From contig NC_080540.1 of NCBI RefSeq assembly GCF_028640845.1, positions 228,702,794 to 228,766,793 on the forward strand: 64,000 nt of DNA, in the 5' to 3' direction. Origin of the DNA: Ahaetulla prasina. Lineage: Eukaryota; Chordata; Lepidosauria; Squamata; Colubridae. A program made the position numbers and the translations under genes. Numbering within the stretch: position 1 is the first letter of the stretch; the number at the start of each line of letters is the position of its first letter. Below the pieces are notes generated by a model that did not search any database, was not told the DNA's origin, and saw only the letters and a list, made by a program, of their open reading frames with translations. Of this stretch, positions 32,174 through 42,800 are shown piece after piece.

Positions 32174-32320
32174 AAGAGAAAGAGAAAAAGGGGAAGGGAG
32201 GGAGGAAAGGAGGGAGGGAGGAAGGGAGAGAGAGAGAGAGAGAGAGAGGGAGGGAGGGAGAGAGAGAGAGCGCAAGTGGCCCAAAGTCACCCAGCCAGCT
32301 TTCAATTTTTTTTTATTATG
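31990..32320 (-). mobile_element. MIR-like SINE/LINE tail carrying a GA microsatellite
   Basis: TTGTATCCCACCTTTATT and CCTTCCTCGTCCTATTTTCC precede a long GT/GA/GGGA microsatellite (about 32120-32272). After it CCAAAGTCACCCAGCCAGC resumes the same SINE-like sequence as at 15090-15107. The microsatellite expanded inside the element. Confidence 0.55.
32120..32272. repeat. GT and GA/GGGA microsatellite
   Basis: TG run followed by about 130 bp of AGAG and GGGA units. Apparent Arg/Glu- and Ser/Leu-rich peptides here are repeat artefacts. Confidence 0.95.
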
Positions 32321-33530
32321 GTTCGTTGCACAGTCAGACAGATGTTAAGACTGAATTTGGCATTTTTATCCATCTATCTGGACCTGGGATAGGCAGATGT
32401 TGATGTTTTGTGGTATTAGAGGTATCATCACAGGATACAAACTGTTCCAAGTAAAGCTGCCTTTTGCAATTGACCGATGGTGAATTTGTCAATGCTGATA
32501 ATGTTCAAGTGGTGCTCCAGTTTTGGGATTACACCCAAGGCACTTATTACTATTAGGACTACCTTACTTGTTTTCTTTTGCCACAGGCATTCTATTTCTA
32601 TTTGCAGGGTCTTTGTGTTTTGCTATCTTCTTCAGTCCATTCTCTTTTTCTCTATTATTATTATAGCAATTTTATTTAGTTATTGATCAAATCTAATGAT
32701 AATAAAATGACTCAACTATCAAATGTTAATATTAAGCAGCACCTACAATTGTCTAAAAACTCTATCAATATGATAAGAGAGGAACAAAGGCAGGCAACAG
32801 GAAGAAGCTTGGAAAGGAGCAAAAAAATCACTGGAAAAGCAATCATTTTTGGTGAATAGCTGGATATTTTTTGGTCTGGAACCCTTAAAATTCACTATAA
32901 AGCAGAACATAAACCTATAAAAAGCCATACATTGCTAAAGAGGTACAAACCAACTTTAAAAAAATGAAGATAGAGGATCCTATTTAGTTCAGCCCCAATT
33001 TCTTCTAAATCTGATCATCCCAATCTGCTTTAATTCAATCCCTGCAATATCAAAACCAGACTGAAAGCTGGTGAGGCTTGCTGGATTTGAAGGAGTTAAG
33101 AGTTCTGCACACAAGACGGTATTAACTGATAGTTTACCTGCAATAGCAAACTCAATACTTCCAATTTTTCTTATTAAGTGCAAATGCTTTATATTCCAAG
33201 CTTCTCATGGGCTCCCAAATGTTGCTGTTTGGGGCTTGTGAATAGAGAGGCGCTGGATGGCTGACAAACAAAACACTTTAATACACTTCAACTGGAGCCA
33301 GGGAGCAGCATCTTGATTTAGCCCAACCACTCACACCTTTCGTCTCCAATGGCTGGAGAAAAAGTGGAAGAAACAATCTCATCAAACTAAACTAGCAGCA
33401 CATTTGAATTAAAAAGCAACTTCTCTGCTTACCTGTGTCTCTGTTGTGTGAGCAACTGCCTGAAAGCTGAAATCTACAAGTGAAAGGTAAGGGGAGGGGA
33501 GGGGAGGTTGAAAAGCATTTGTTCAGAATG
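32321..33530. other. Unassigned sequence
   Basis: No repeat boundary or exon identified. Confidence 0.4.
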
Positions 33531-33538
33531 GAATAAGT

Positions 33539-33841
33539 CCGTGATGGTGAACCTATGGGACGCATGCCACAGGTAGCATGCAGCACCCTCTCTGTGGACA
33601 CACGAGCCGTCACCCCAGTTCAGTTCCACTACATGTGTGTGTGGCTCCCGCCGGCCAGCTGGTCGTTGGATCTCTGCCGCACATGCATGGCGGGAGTGGG
33701 GGGCATGTGCATGCGCAGGAGGCAGGGGCATGCGTGGGGGGGAACGTATTGCATTTTGGGCTTTTGGGGGCACGTGCGTGGATTTGCAGGTACACACGCA
33801 CACTTTGGGCACTTCAGCCCAGAAAAGGTTAGCTATCGCTG
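33539..33841. mobile_element. hAT-type non-autonomous element, CpG-rich
   Basis: Begins CCGTGATGGTGAACCTATGG and ends AGAAAAGGTTAGCTATCGCTG, giving inverted ends of the GTGATGG/GCTATCGC type. Flanks GAATAAGT (33531-33538) and GTATAAGG (33842-33849) agree at 5 of 8. GC-rich with frames open on several strands through base composition only. Confidence 0.7.
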
Positions 33842-33865
33842 GTATAAGGTCTCCTATCTCTGGCA

Positions 33866-33930
33866 AGGGGTTAGACTAGAAGACCTCCAAGATCCCCTTC
33901 AGCCCTCTGATTTGATGATTCTAGATTTGC
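33866..33930 (+). mobile_element. CR1 3' tail
   Basis: GGGGTTAGACTAGAAGACCTCCAAGATCCC is the CR1 3' end in sense orientation, ending TTTGATGATTCTAG. Confidence 0.75.
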
Positions 33931-35403
33931 CTGCATGGTTCCTTCATCCCGGTTCTGCTCTCCCGCCTCTGTCCCGTCCTTCTCCCCGTCAGGCCTCCGC
34001 TAGTGGTAATGGCAAAAGCATGTGAGGGAGCCCGCTGACTTCTTGACCCTCCGTTCATTTTGTAAGATGTCACAAAGATGCCAAATGCGAAGCAGAAGCT
34101 GTCAAGGATGAACGGAGCTCTTGAACGAGGCCATAATCTGTAATCCAAAGCAGAAGGAGACTCTGGGGAGCCATTTGTCTTCCCGAAGAAGCTTTGTGAA
34201 CTGCTTTTTAGTATCAGGTGCATTGTCTTGAGAAACCATCCCCACATTCCAAAAAAATTAGTTTAATGTTCCCACATAAAAAGAAACTGGCCAGGTGGAA
34301 AGACATTAGAGGAGATACATGGGTGTGTGGAACTAAAAAGGTCTGCATGCTGCTGGAAAAAATTTAGGCAGAAAGGGATCAACAGGCCACTTAATATGTA
34401 GATCGCAGCTACTTGCAAATGTCCAGTGAAAAGATTTTACTTATTGCACAGAAGAAATTAGAAAACATAGAACCTGTGCAAAACCACGTTCATTTAAATA
34501 ACAGTGATCACCGCAGTGGGTAGATTTGATCTTTGACAGCAGCACAAAGTGTTTTTCCTCTTTTGTTCTTAAGCAAAAAGGGTCTGTATTCTGGGCCATT
34601 CCACTTTCAAGTTGTCCTTGGAAAAATAGAAGGGATAGATGAATCGATCGCTCCCCATACTGATGCATGTGACCTTTTTCAGTGATTTTGACTGTTTTTT
34701 AAGAAGGCATTTGAAACACCTTAGGCTGTATCTAAATCAGAACAAGATACATGTTTAAGTTCGAGCGGGACTTTCACTTCTGTAAACATATGAAAAAGTA
34801 ACAGCCACAAAAGAGAACAGAAATTTAAGATAGATTTCAATTTACCTGACAGGGCATTTGCTAGATAAAGTAACCTATGTCAAGATGGCATTTCCTTGCC
34901 TGTTTCATCATGACAAGTGGCTAACACATGTTTCGGGCCTCCGATATCTTCAAGCTCGATTAGGAGTGTCAAAGTTCCATCATGACTCAAAAGCCATGTG
35001 TATCAGGTTGGCTACAGCAGCAAGACAGTAGGTCCAATCAAACCTGGGATAGGGAAAGAGAGAAACCAGGAGGCATGTCAACCTGGAAGAATTAATGTGA
35101 AAAGTGCAACGTTGATAAAATTTAACTTTTTCCTCTGTCAATTTAGTAAACACTCCTGGGCCTTCCAGATAACGTGTGTGACTGAAGATTATTTCCAAGT
35201 CAAGTCGTTCAGCAGACAAGCTTTTTTCAGTATTCTTGTCTCATCTTAATGCGTTAAGCTGTATAAATGATCCATCATTCCTGCAGGAGGGATGGGGAAT
35301 TTACGCCCATTGTCATTTATCAGGAGGGGAAGTAGCAGAACTCATCAGCAACAGCAGCCAAGGGTCCAACAATACTTATTTGATTAACCCTGTAGACAGA
35401 CCA
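33931..35403. other. Unassigned sequence
   Basis: No recognised element. Open frames are short and lack domains. Confidence 0.4.
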
Positions 35404-35790
35404 TCTCTGGCAAATCCAGCAAACGAGAATGTCCTGAATAAAATGGGACTCTTAACTCCTCGTAGTACTCCTGGGCCTCCGTAGAGGAGGATGTCAAACA
35501 ATCTCCCACAGATTCTTGCCTGTCCAAGAGAATCTCTGCTGCTTTCCCTCTTCAAATCTATCATGGGGGGGGGGGGAGTCTGCTTTCCTCCATTAGCCAT
35601 TTTGCACTGTGTTTGGAGACAGTGTGGTAACAGCTGGAGAAAGATTTCTCGCAGTTTCTTAGAGACTTTCTTGCACTTTCTTAAGAAGGGCTTTTCCCCA
35701 AGGGGTTTAAGGCTCTGAATGCAAATAGTCATGCTGTGTGGTAAATAAGAGCAAATCCCACAGGTGCCTCCAAAGCCATAGCTTCAACGT

Positions 35791-36111
35791 CAGAGGTGGG
35801 TTTCAACAGGTCTGACCAGTTCTGGAGAACCGGTAGTGGAAATTTTGATTAGTTTGTAGAACCGGCAGTAAAAATTCTGATTGGCCCTGCTGCCATCTAT
35901 TCTCTATCTCCCAAGTCCCAGCTGATCAGGGGGAAATGGGAATTTTGCAGTAATCTTTCCCTGGAGTGGGGTGGGAATGGAGATTTTACAATATCCTTTC
36001 CCTATCATGCCCATCAAGCCATGCCCACCAAGCCATGCCCATCAAGCCATGCCACGCCCACCAAGCCACACCCACAGAACTGGTAGTAAAAAATTTTGAA
36101 ACCCACCACTG
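35791..36111. mobile_element. hAT MITE family A, in duplication copy 1
   Basis: CAGAGGTGGGTTTCAACAGG to TTTTGAAACCCACCACTG, flanked by TTCAACGT (35783-35790) and TTCAGCGT (36112-36119), 7 of 8 matching. Contains several degenerate AAGCCATGCCCACC units. 321 bp. Confidence 0.92.
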
Positions 36112-36294
36112 TTCAGCGTCACCCTGAATTGGTTCCAAAGAGAAACAGAGGCACACTGGTTAAATCTGCAGCATACGTGGTGAAATCTGGAGTATCTGCA
36201 AGTTTTTTTTTAAAAAAAAGTCAAGATGGTAGCCACAAAAGTACAATGGAAACTTTGCCTGTTTTTAATGTGCATTGTTCGATATAGTGCTTAA

Positions 36295-36475
36295 GGCAAA
36301 AGGTTAAAGTCCAGGAGACTCAATTCTATTCCCATTTTAGCCCTGAAGCCAGATGGATGATCTTGGGTCAGTCATTCTCAGCCCTAGGAAGAAGGAAAAC
36401 CACTTGCCAAAAATCCTGCAAAAACTTATCCAGATATTTGTCAGGAGTCAACATTGACTTGAAGGGATTCCCTCC
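36295..36475 (+). mobile_element. tRNA-derived SINE, degraded, copy 1
   Basis: GATCTTGGGTCAGTCATTCTC, CTAGGAAGAAGGAAAACCAC and GTCAGGAGTCAACATTGACTTG match the SINE at 55187-55395. The tRNA head is eroded. Duplicated at 38377-38557. Confidence 0.65.
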
Positions 36476-36754
36476 CCCACCCCACCAACCTGGGGAACGG
36501 ACATAAAAAAGCAGGCAAACCTTCAATTGAACAATCACATTGTGAGAAGACAATAATCTGGAGCTGTCGAGTGATTTTAGTGAAATCAAAGGCTCAAAAG
36601 CAGTATTGTTACTTTGGCCCCAACTTCAGGATCCAAAATTCAGAAAGGTCACCAAATGACCCTGCCAATCATCCACTCTAAGAAAGTGTCACATTGATTA
36701 GCCAGAGATCACAATCACATGTTCATAAATAGGAGTGATAAACAAAATGCCCAG

Positions 36755-37485
36755 GAACAGTATATTTCAGGGGGGTCCAACCTTGGCAACTTTAAGCCTG
36801 GAAGACTTCAACTCCCAGAATCCCCCAGCCAGCAAATCTGTCTGGGGAATACTGGGAGTTGAAGTCCGCCAGGCTTAAAGTTGACCTCGCTCAATAGTAG
36901 TAACTGTGAGAGGGATCTTGGAGTCCTAGTGAACAATCATTAAATATGAACCAGCAGTGCTGCACATGGCAAAAAAGCCAACATAGTTCTAGGCTGCATT
37001 AACAGAGGGATAGAATCAAGATCACATGAAGTGTTAATACCATTTTGTAATGCCTTGGTATGGCCACACTTGGAATACTGCACGTCATGATGTAAAAAAG
37101 ATGTTCGTCATGGTGTGAAAAAAGACTTTAGAAAGAGTGCAGAAAAGAGCAACAAAAATGATTATGGGACTGGAAACTAAAACATATAAAGAACAGTTGC
37201 AGGAACTGGGTATGTCTAGTTTAATGAAAAGAAGGACTAGGGGTGACATGATAGCAGTGTTCCAATATCGAAGGGTTGCCACAAAGAAGAGGGAATCAAG
37301 CTATTCGCCAAAGCACCTGAAGGCAGGACAAGAAGCAACGGATGGAAACTAATCAAGGAGAGAAGCAACCTAGAACTAAGGCAAAATTTCCTGACAGTTA
37401 GAACAATTAATCAGTGGAACAACTTGCCTCCAGAAGTTGTGCATGTTCTAATACTAGAAGTTTTTAAGAAGAGATTGAACAACCC
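36755..37485 (+). mobile_element. CR1 LINE 3' part, copy 1, cut by the duplication junction
   Basis: Sense CR1 with GTAACTGTGAGAGGGATCTTGG and GACTAGGGGTGACATGATAGC, encoding RRTRGDMIAVFQYRR (37137-37352). Interrupted by a foldback MITE remnant at 36772-36885, and ends abruptly at the duplication junction. Confidence 0.85.
36772..36885. mobile_element. Foldback MITE inside CR1, copy 1
   Basis: CAGGGGGGTCCAACCTTGGC...CCCAGCCAGCA and the complementary GGAATACTGGGAGTTGAAG. Both arms are present but the outer right end is lost. The corresponding copy 2 segment has lost a different part. Confidence 0.7.
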
Positions 37486-37871
37486 TCTCTGGCAAATCCA
37501 GCAAACGAGAATATCCTGAATAAAATGGGACTCTTAACTCCTCGTAGTACTCCTGGGCCTCCGTAGAGGAGGATGTCAAACAATCTCCCACAGATTCTTG
37601 CCTGTCCAAGAGAATCTCTGCTGCTTTCCCTCTTCAAATCTATCATGGGGGGGGGGGAGTCTGCTTTCCTCCATTAGCCATTTTGCACTGTGTTTGGAGA
37701 CAGTGTGGTAACAGCTGGAGAAAGATTTCTCGCAGTTTCTTAGAGACTTTCTTGCACTTTCTTAAGAAGGGCTTTTCCCCAAGGGGTTTAAGGCTCTGAA
37801 TGCAAATAGTCATGCTGTGTGGTAAATAAGAGTAAATCCCACAGGTGCCTCCAAAGCCATAGCTTCAATGT

Positions 37872-38193
37872 CAGAGGTGGGTTTCAACAGGTTCTGACCA
37901 GTTCTGGAGAACCGGTAGTGGAAATTTTGATTAGTTTGTAGAACCGGCAGTAAAAATTCTGATTGGCCCCGCTGCCATCTATTCTCTGTCTCCCAAGTCC
38001 CAGCTGATCAGGGGGAAATGGGAATTTTGCAGTAATCTTTCCCTGGAGTGGGGTGGGAATGGAGATTTTACAATATCCTTTCCCTATCATGCCCACCAAG
38101 CCATGCCCACCAAGCCATGCCAATCAAGCCATGCCACGCCCACCAAGCCACACCCACAGAACTGGTAGTAAAAAATTTTGAAACCCACTACTG
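37872..38193. mobile_element. hAT MITE family A, in duplication copy 2
   Basis: Same element as 35791-36111. Its flanks are TTCAATGT (37864-37871) and TTCAGCAT (38194-38201), i.e. the copy 1 flanks with a C-to-T change on one side and a G-to-A change on the other, both at CpG. Confidence 0.92.
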
Positions 38194-38376
38194 TTCAGCA
38201 TCACCCTGAATTGGTTCCAAAGAGAAACAGAGGCACACTGGTTAAATCTGCAGCATACGTGGTGAAATCTGGAGTATCTGCAAGTTTTTTTTTAAAAAAA
38301 AGTCAAGATGGTAGCCACAAAAGTACAATGGAAACTTTGCCTGTTTTTAATGTGCATTGTTCGATATAGTGCTTAA

Positions 38377-38557
38377 GGCAAAAGGTTAAAGTCCAGGAGA
38401 CTCAATTCTATTCCCATTTTAGCCCTGAAGCCAGATGGATGATCTTGGGTCAGTCATTCTCAGCCCTAGGAAGAAGGAAAACCACTTGCCAAAAATCCTG
38501 CAAAAACTTATCCAGATATTTGTCAGGAGTCAACATTGACTTGAAGGGATTCCCTCC
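38377..38557 (+). mobile_element. tRNA-derived SINE, degraded, copy 2
   Basis: Duplicate of 36295-36475. Confidence 0.65.
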
Positions 38558-38852
38558 CCCACCCCACCAACCTGGGGAACGGACATAAAAAAGCAGGCAA
38601 ACCTTCAATTGAACAATCACATTGTGAGAAGACAATAATCTGGAGCTGTCGAGTGATTTTAGTGAAATCAAAGGCTCAAAAGCAGTATTGTTACTTTGGC
38701 CCCAACTTCAGGATCCAAAATTCAGAAAGGTCACCAAATGACCCTGCCAATCATCCACTCTAAGAAAGTGTCACATTGATTAGCCAGAGATCACAATCAC
38801 ATGTTCATAAATAGGAGTGATAAACAAAATGCCCAGGAACAGTATATTTCAG

Positions 38853-38935
38853 GGGGGTCCAACCTTGGCAACTTTAAGCCTGGAAGACTTCAACTCCCAG
38901 AATCCCCCAGCCAGCACTTAAAGTTGCCAAGGTTG
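38853..38935. mobile_element. Foldback MITE inside CR1, copy 2, internally deleted
   Basis: CAGGGGGGTCCAACCTTGGC...CCAGCCAGCA joins directly to CTTAAAGTTGCCAAGGTTG and GACCCC. Most of the second arm is deleted. Confidence 0.7.
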
Positions 38936-39613
38936 AAGACCCCAGCTATATGTGGTACCTTGCTCAATAGTAGTAACTGTGAGAGGGATCTTGGAATCCT
39001 AGTAAACAACCATTTAAATATGAGCCAGCAGTATGCTGCAGCTGCAAAAAAAGCCAACATAGTTCTAGGCTGCATTAACAGAGGGATAGAATCAAGATCA
39101 CGTGAAGTGTTATTACCACTCTATAATGCCTTGATAAGACCACACTTGGAATACTGCACGTCATGATGTAAAAAAGATGTTCGTCATGGTGTGAAAAAAG
39201 ACTTTAGAAAGAGTGCAGAAAAGAGCAACAAAAATGATTATGGGACTGGAAACTAAAACATATAAAGAACAGTTGCAGGAACTGGGTATGTCTAGTTTAA
39301 TGAAAAGAAGGACTAGGGGTGACATGATAGCAGTGTTCCAATATCGAAGGGTTGCCACAAAGAAGAGGGAATCAAGCTATTCGCCAAAGCACCTGAAGGC
39401 AGGACAAGAAGCAACGGATGGAAACTAATCAAGGAGAGAAGCAACCTAGAACTAAGGCAAAATTTCCTGACAGTTAGAACAATTAATCAGTGGAACAACT
39501 TGCCTCCAGAAGTTGTGCATGTTCTAATACTAGAAGTTTTTAAGAAGAGATTGAACAACCATTTGTCTGAAATGATATAAAGTTTCCTGCTTGAGCAGGA
39601 GGTTGGACTAGGA

Positions 39614-39726
39614 CAGGAGCCTCCAACCTGGGCAACTTTTAGTCTGGAGGACTTCAATTCCCTGGCTGGGGAATTCTGGGAGTTGAAGTCCTCCAGACTA
39701 AGAGTTGACCAGGTTGGAGACCCCTG
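39614..39726. mobile_element. Foldback hAT MITE in the CR1 3' end, 8-bp target duplication
   Basis: CAGGAGCCTCCAACCTGG to CCAGGTTGGAGACCCCTG, flanked by GACTAGGA (39606-39613) and GACTAGAA (39727-39734), 7 of 8. The duplicated site is the conserved CR1 word GGACTAGAAGACC. Confidence 0.9.
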
Positions 39727-40089
39727 GACTAGAAGACCTCCAATTTCCCTTCCAACTCTGTTGTGTGCAAAGATCACACACAGCACCACACCAGTTAAAG
39801 GCATAGATCATTGGGAGGAACTTGGGTCCTCAAGGAACTTTCCTGAGGGCTCCTTAAAATGTGGTAGCTACTTTGGAAATGACTTTCCAATTCTCACAAG
39901 TCAAACTCCCTTTTTTCTCACCTTATCCTAACTCTTCCCAGTCCCCTCTTGCATTAAGCAGCTTGAAAGGAAACAGGAGGGCCTACATATGAGACTGTCA
40001 GTATTGCTGCATTATTAAGGCTTCATCAGCACTATTTAGGGCTTCATCAGCACTAAGTAGAAAGTGAACATATAAGAAAATTCAATCTG

Positions 40090-40260
40090 TAGAACCTCTG
40101 CTTGAAAGAGATGTAACCTCTATTTGGAAACCACTTTTGGAGGTTTTGCAAGAAACTGAAAGAAATGAAATGTTGATTTGGGGATTTGATTATTAGAATT
40201 AGATTTGAGTAGACAACTGTTAACCTTAGAGTAAGAATTTGATGTATTTTTTTTAAATTT
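40090..40260 (+). pseudogene. Possible L1-type ORF2 C-terminal remnant
   Basis: WKPLLEVLQETERNEMLIWGF is readable, followed by a stop and a T-rich tract. It resembles 4290-4500. Assignment tentative. Confidence 0.35.
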
Positions 40261-40413
40261 ATATCTGTATCACAGAAAGTCAGAAATAATTATTTTTCTT
40301 TTTTTCCTTACTTTTTCTTTCTTTTTTTCTTTTTGTACCTGTATCTTTTTTTCCCCGATCTTTTTTTTCTGGTTCTTTTTGTTTCTTTGCTCGGTTATCT
40401 TTTTATTATTTTA

Positions 40414-40770
40414 TTATTTATCTTTATTCATTAAACATGAAACCAAGTACCTTCTTAAGATGTATGATGTTCCAAGTAGCACAGTTTTTTGCAGTTCTGC
40501 TGGTGTTATTTGAGGAAGCTGCAATTTGTTGTTGTATCTTATAAAATTCTTGGACATGTTACCAAGTGCCCCGATGACAATGGGTATCATTGTTACATGT
40601 TTCATCCATATAGCCGTGTAGTTTCGATGGCCAGGTTGCGATATTTCATGATTTTTTCCAGTTCTTTTTCTTCGATTCTGGCATCTCCTGGTATGTTTCG
40701 GTTTTCCACAACTGTGATATCTGGTGTGTTGTGTTCCAAGTGACGGTCCATCTGTATTCTAAAGTCCCAC
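40414..40770 (-). mobile_element. R4/Dong-like LINE fragment, minus strand
   Basis: Minus-strand frame reads VTMIPIVIGALGNMSKNFIR and ITPAELQKTVLLGTSYILRR. This is the conserved tail of R4/Dong-type LINE proteins and is also encoded on the opposite strand at 40885-41110. It is followed on the left by a TTATTATTTA tail. Confidence 0.65.
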
Positions 40771-40788
40771 AAAATCTTCACCTACTCA

Positions 40789-40792
<4 letters not shown>

Positions 40793-40870
<78 letters not shown>
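40793..40870. repeat. ATT microsatellite between opposed LINE fragments
   Basis: About 20 TTA units followed by TTTATTTATTTA. Its translation is a Leu run only. Confidence 0.95.
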
Positions 40871-40884
40871 TATTAATAATATTA

Positions 40885-41202
40885 TTGAAAAAGTCACCAG
40901 ATATCAAGATTTGAGAATCAAATTGCAGAGACTCTGGCATAAACCAGTGCAGGTAATTCCAGTGGTACTCGGCACACTGGGAGCTGTGCCTAAAGACCTG
41001 GGCAAGCATTTAAAAGCAATTGGCTCTGACAAGATCACCATTGGTCAGCTGCAGAAGGCCACCTTACTGGAATCTGCTCGCATAATTCGCCGATACATCA
41101 CGCAATCCTAAACGCTTGGGAAGTGTTTGACTAGTGATCTGTGATATGAAATCCAGCATAGTTATCTCGTTTGCTGTGTATACTGTTATTTTGTGTAAAT
41201 AA

Positions 41203-41205
<3 letters not shown>
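40885..41205 (+). mobile_element. R4/Dong-like LINE 3' end, plus strand
   Basis: Frame with QVIPVVLGTLGAVPKDLGKH, IGQLQKATLLESARIIRRYI and a stop at 41109-41111, then a short 3' UTR with TGTGTAAATAAAATAATAAT leading into an AAT repeat. In the R4/Dong clade this region follows the reverse transcriptase and restriction-like endonuclease; both are missing. Confidence 0.7.

Positions 41206-41271
<66 letters not shown>
41200..41271. repeat. AAT microsatellite (LINE tail)
   Basis: About 23 AAT units extending the 3' end of the R4/Dong-like copy. Confidence 0.95.
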
Positions 41272-41272
<1 letters not shown>

Positions 41273-41350
41273 TAACAAAAAGAGATAGATTTGATATGTT
41301 TTAGTCTAATACATTCCAATCAGTGCCTACAAGATGGAGAATTCTCCCTT

Positions 41351-41465
41351 CTTGCACTGATGATGTTATCTAGTTGGGTAATGAAATGTCTGGAAGCAAA
41401 CAACCAAACTCAGAGAGCACCAAGACCCCACAGTTCAACCCTGAACTACAAATATTCTCTATTAT
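41351..41465 (+). mobile_element. Penelope-like fragment with hammerhead ribozyme motif
   Basis: CTGATGA (41357-41363) is followed by a foldable helix II: GTTATC (41365-41370) against GGTAAT (41377-41382), with U·G pairs. GAAA (41383-41386) and TGTC follow. This is the CUGANGA-helix-GAAA order of hammerhead ribozymes, which Penelope-like elements are known to carry. The downstream CACCAAGACCCCACAGTTC is shared with the 54135-54302 element. No coding region. Confidence 0.65.
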
Positions 41466-42517
41466 AACTGAAAAAAAGTTTAGAGCACAAGGAAGAAAGC
41501 TGCATTCTTGCTTTTTATTTTTATTCCCACCAACACATTACCTTAAAAAGAAAGAAAGGTGCCCCACATCAAATGCACAGCAATCTAGAACTGATTCCTG
41601 TGATATAAACCTGTAGATCTATGGAAAATCAAAACCAAAATTCCTTTCAGATCAAGCTCAGTTCCTGGAGATTTCATGGGCATATCTGTGAAATTTTCCT
41701 GGTAACAGTACCAGATTATTAGCCACCAACTTCTTCTTGGTATGTAGAAAACTTTATCGACTTCCTAATTTAGTTTACAGGCCAGGTACTTCCCAATTGT
41801 CTCCCACCAACCAAATTTTACCGGTTTTTCCTGCAAAACAGGAAATCTATCTATTTTTCCTGAAGCTATAAAGATGCCATAAACTTTTGTTCAAGTGGAT
41901 TTCATTCTGCAAAGTTTCCATGCAAATCTTGCCCAGTTTGGGAGGTAATCTGCAAACATTGATCATTTACCTGACTCTTGTCCCGAAAAAAGGGGTGGGG
42001 AGAACTATACTTGGAATACATTGAATGAAAGCAAATGTAAATGTTTTTACTTTGAATGATTCAACATTTCTAAACCCACCTCCTTCTTTGACCTTTGCTT
42101 TCAGGACATGCCCTTCATTAACATTGGTGCAATCTAGTGAAATTGAGCCAAATATAGGCAAAAGCCTATTGAACTTTGCTAAATTAAATGCTAGTTTCTG
42201 TGCACCAAATAATGTGAGTGTTTTTCTTTGAAGGTTACATAAACAGTATTTACTCTTAACTCTGCTCCTTCTTTAACATAATTAGAAGCCACATAACCCA
42301 CACAAGTTTTTTTGTATATATCAGAAACACAGTGACATACATTTGATATAAATGGCGTCATAGCGTTAATTTACGGGATAAGTCTATCCAAATTTCAAAG
42401 TGCATTTATTTCAGTGAGAGAGTGAAATATATACCTTTCTCTCCAAACACATCAGATAATATTTCTTCTCACTGGATCCTAAGGCAACCTGGTCCTTCAT
42501 GAACTTCTAATATAGGT
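41466..42517. other. Unassigned sequence
   Basis: No repeat termini or exons recognised. A GA run follows at 42520-42551. Confidence 0.4.
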
Positions 42518-42520
42518 GAG

Positions 42521-42551
<31 letters not shown>

Positions 42552-42800
42552 TAATCTGACTTCCCCTGATTTTCCGCAAGTCTATTTCTCCCAATGTGAT
42601 CTTGCATCCAGAGATCCTTCTGAGAGAACTTTCGGCTTCAGGAGAATTTGGCTTACAAAGCAGACACAGTAGTGAAGCAGCAGAGGCAAAATTTTCTCTT
42701 GTCTAGGTGGATCTTTGTGCCAATATTTTGAAATTCAAGCTTCACCACCCAGAACCTTGAACAGGTGGTGAGTTCTGTTAACAAAAAAGGAACCCCATCT

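Larger units (their letters stand above)
35404..37485. repeat. Tandem duplication, copy 1 (unit 2,082 bp)
   Basis: Every landmark recurs 2,082 bp later (2,076 bp after a small internal indel). TCTCTGGCAAATCC is at 35404 and 37486; the inner hAT MITE starts at 35791 and 37872. The junction is at about 37480-37486, where the CR1 sequence ...GAACAACC runs directly into CTCTCTGGCAAATCC. In the second copy ...GAACAACC continues into normal CR1 sequence (ATTTGTCTG). Confidence 0.95.
37486..39560. repeat. Tandem duplication, copy 2
   Basis: Near-identical to copy 1. Visible differences are scattered point changes, several at CpG sites (for example CAACGT versus CAATGT at the MITE flank). There is also a replaced segment where the foldback MITE lies (36832-36890 versus 38914-38966). 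Copy 2 keeps the ancestral CR1 continuation at its right end. Confidence 0.95.
38835..39775 (+). mobile_element. CR1 LINE 3' end, copy 2, complete to its 3' terminus
   Basis: Contains the CR1 words [36 protein letters not shown] and PHLEYCTS (frame 38801-39166) and RRTRGDMIAVFQYRR (39213-39428). It ends CTAGAAGACCTCCAATTTCCC...AACTCTGTTGTG. Interrupted by foldback MITEs at 38853-38935 and 39614-39726. Confidence 0.88.

Noticed and set aside
33555..34025. Long overlapping open frames on both strands
   Set aside because: They coincide with a GC-rich hAT-type element, where stops are rare for compositional reasons.
40731..41111. Single membrane-like protein with a poly-Leu segment
   Set aside because: The Leu run is an ATT microsatellite; only the C-terminal part is a LINE remnant.
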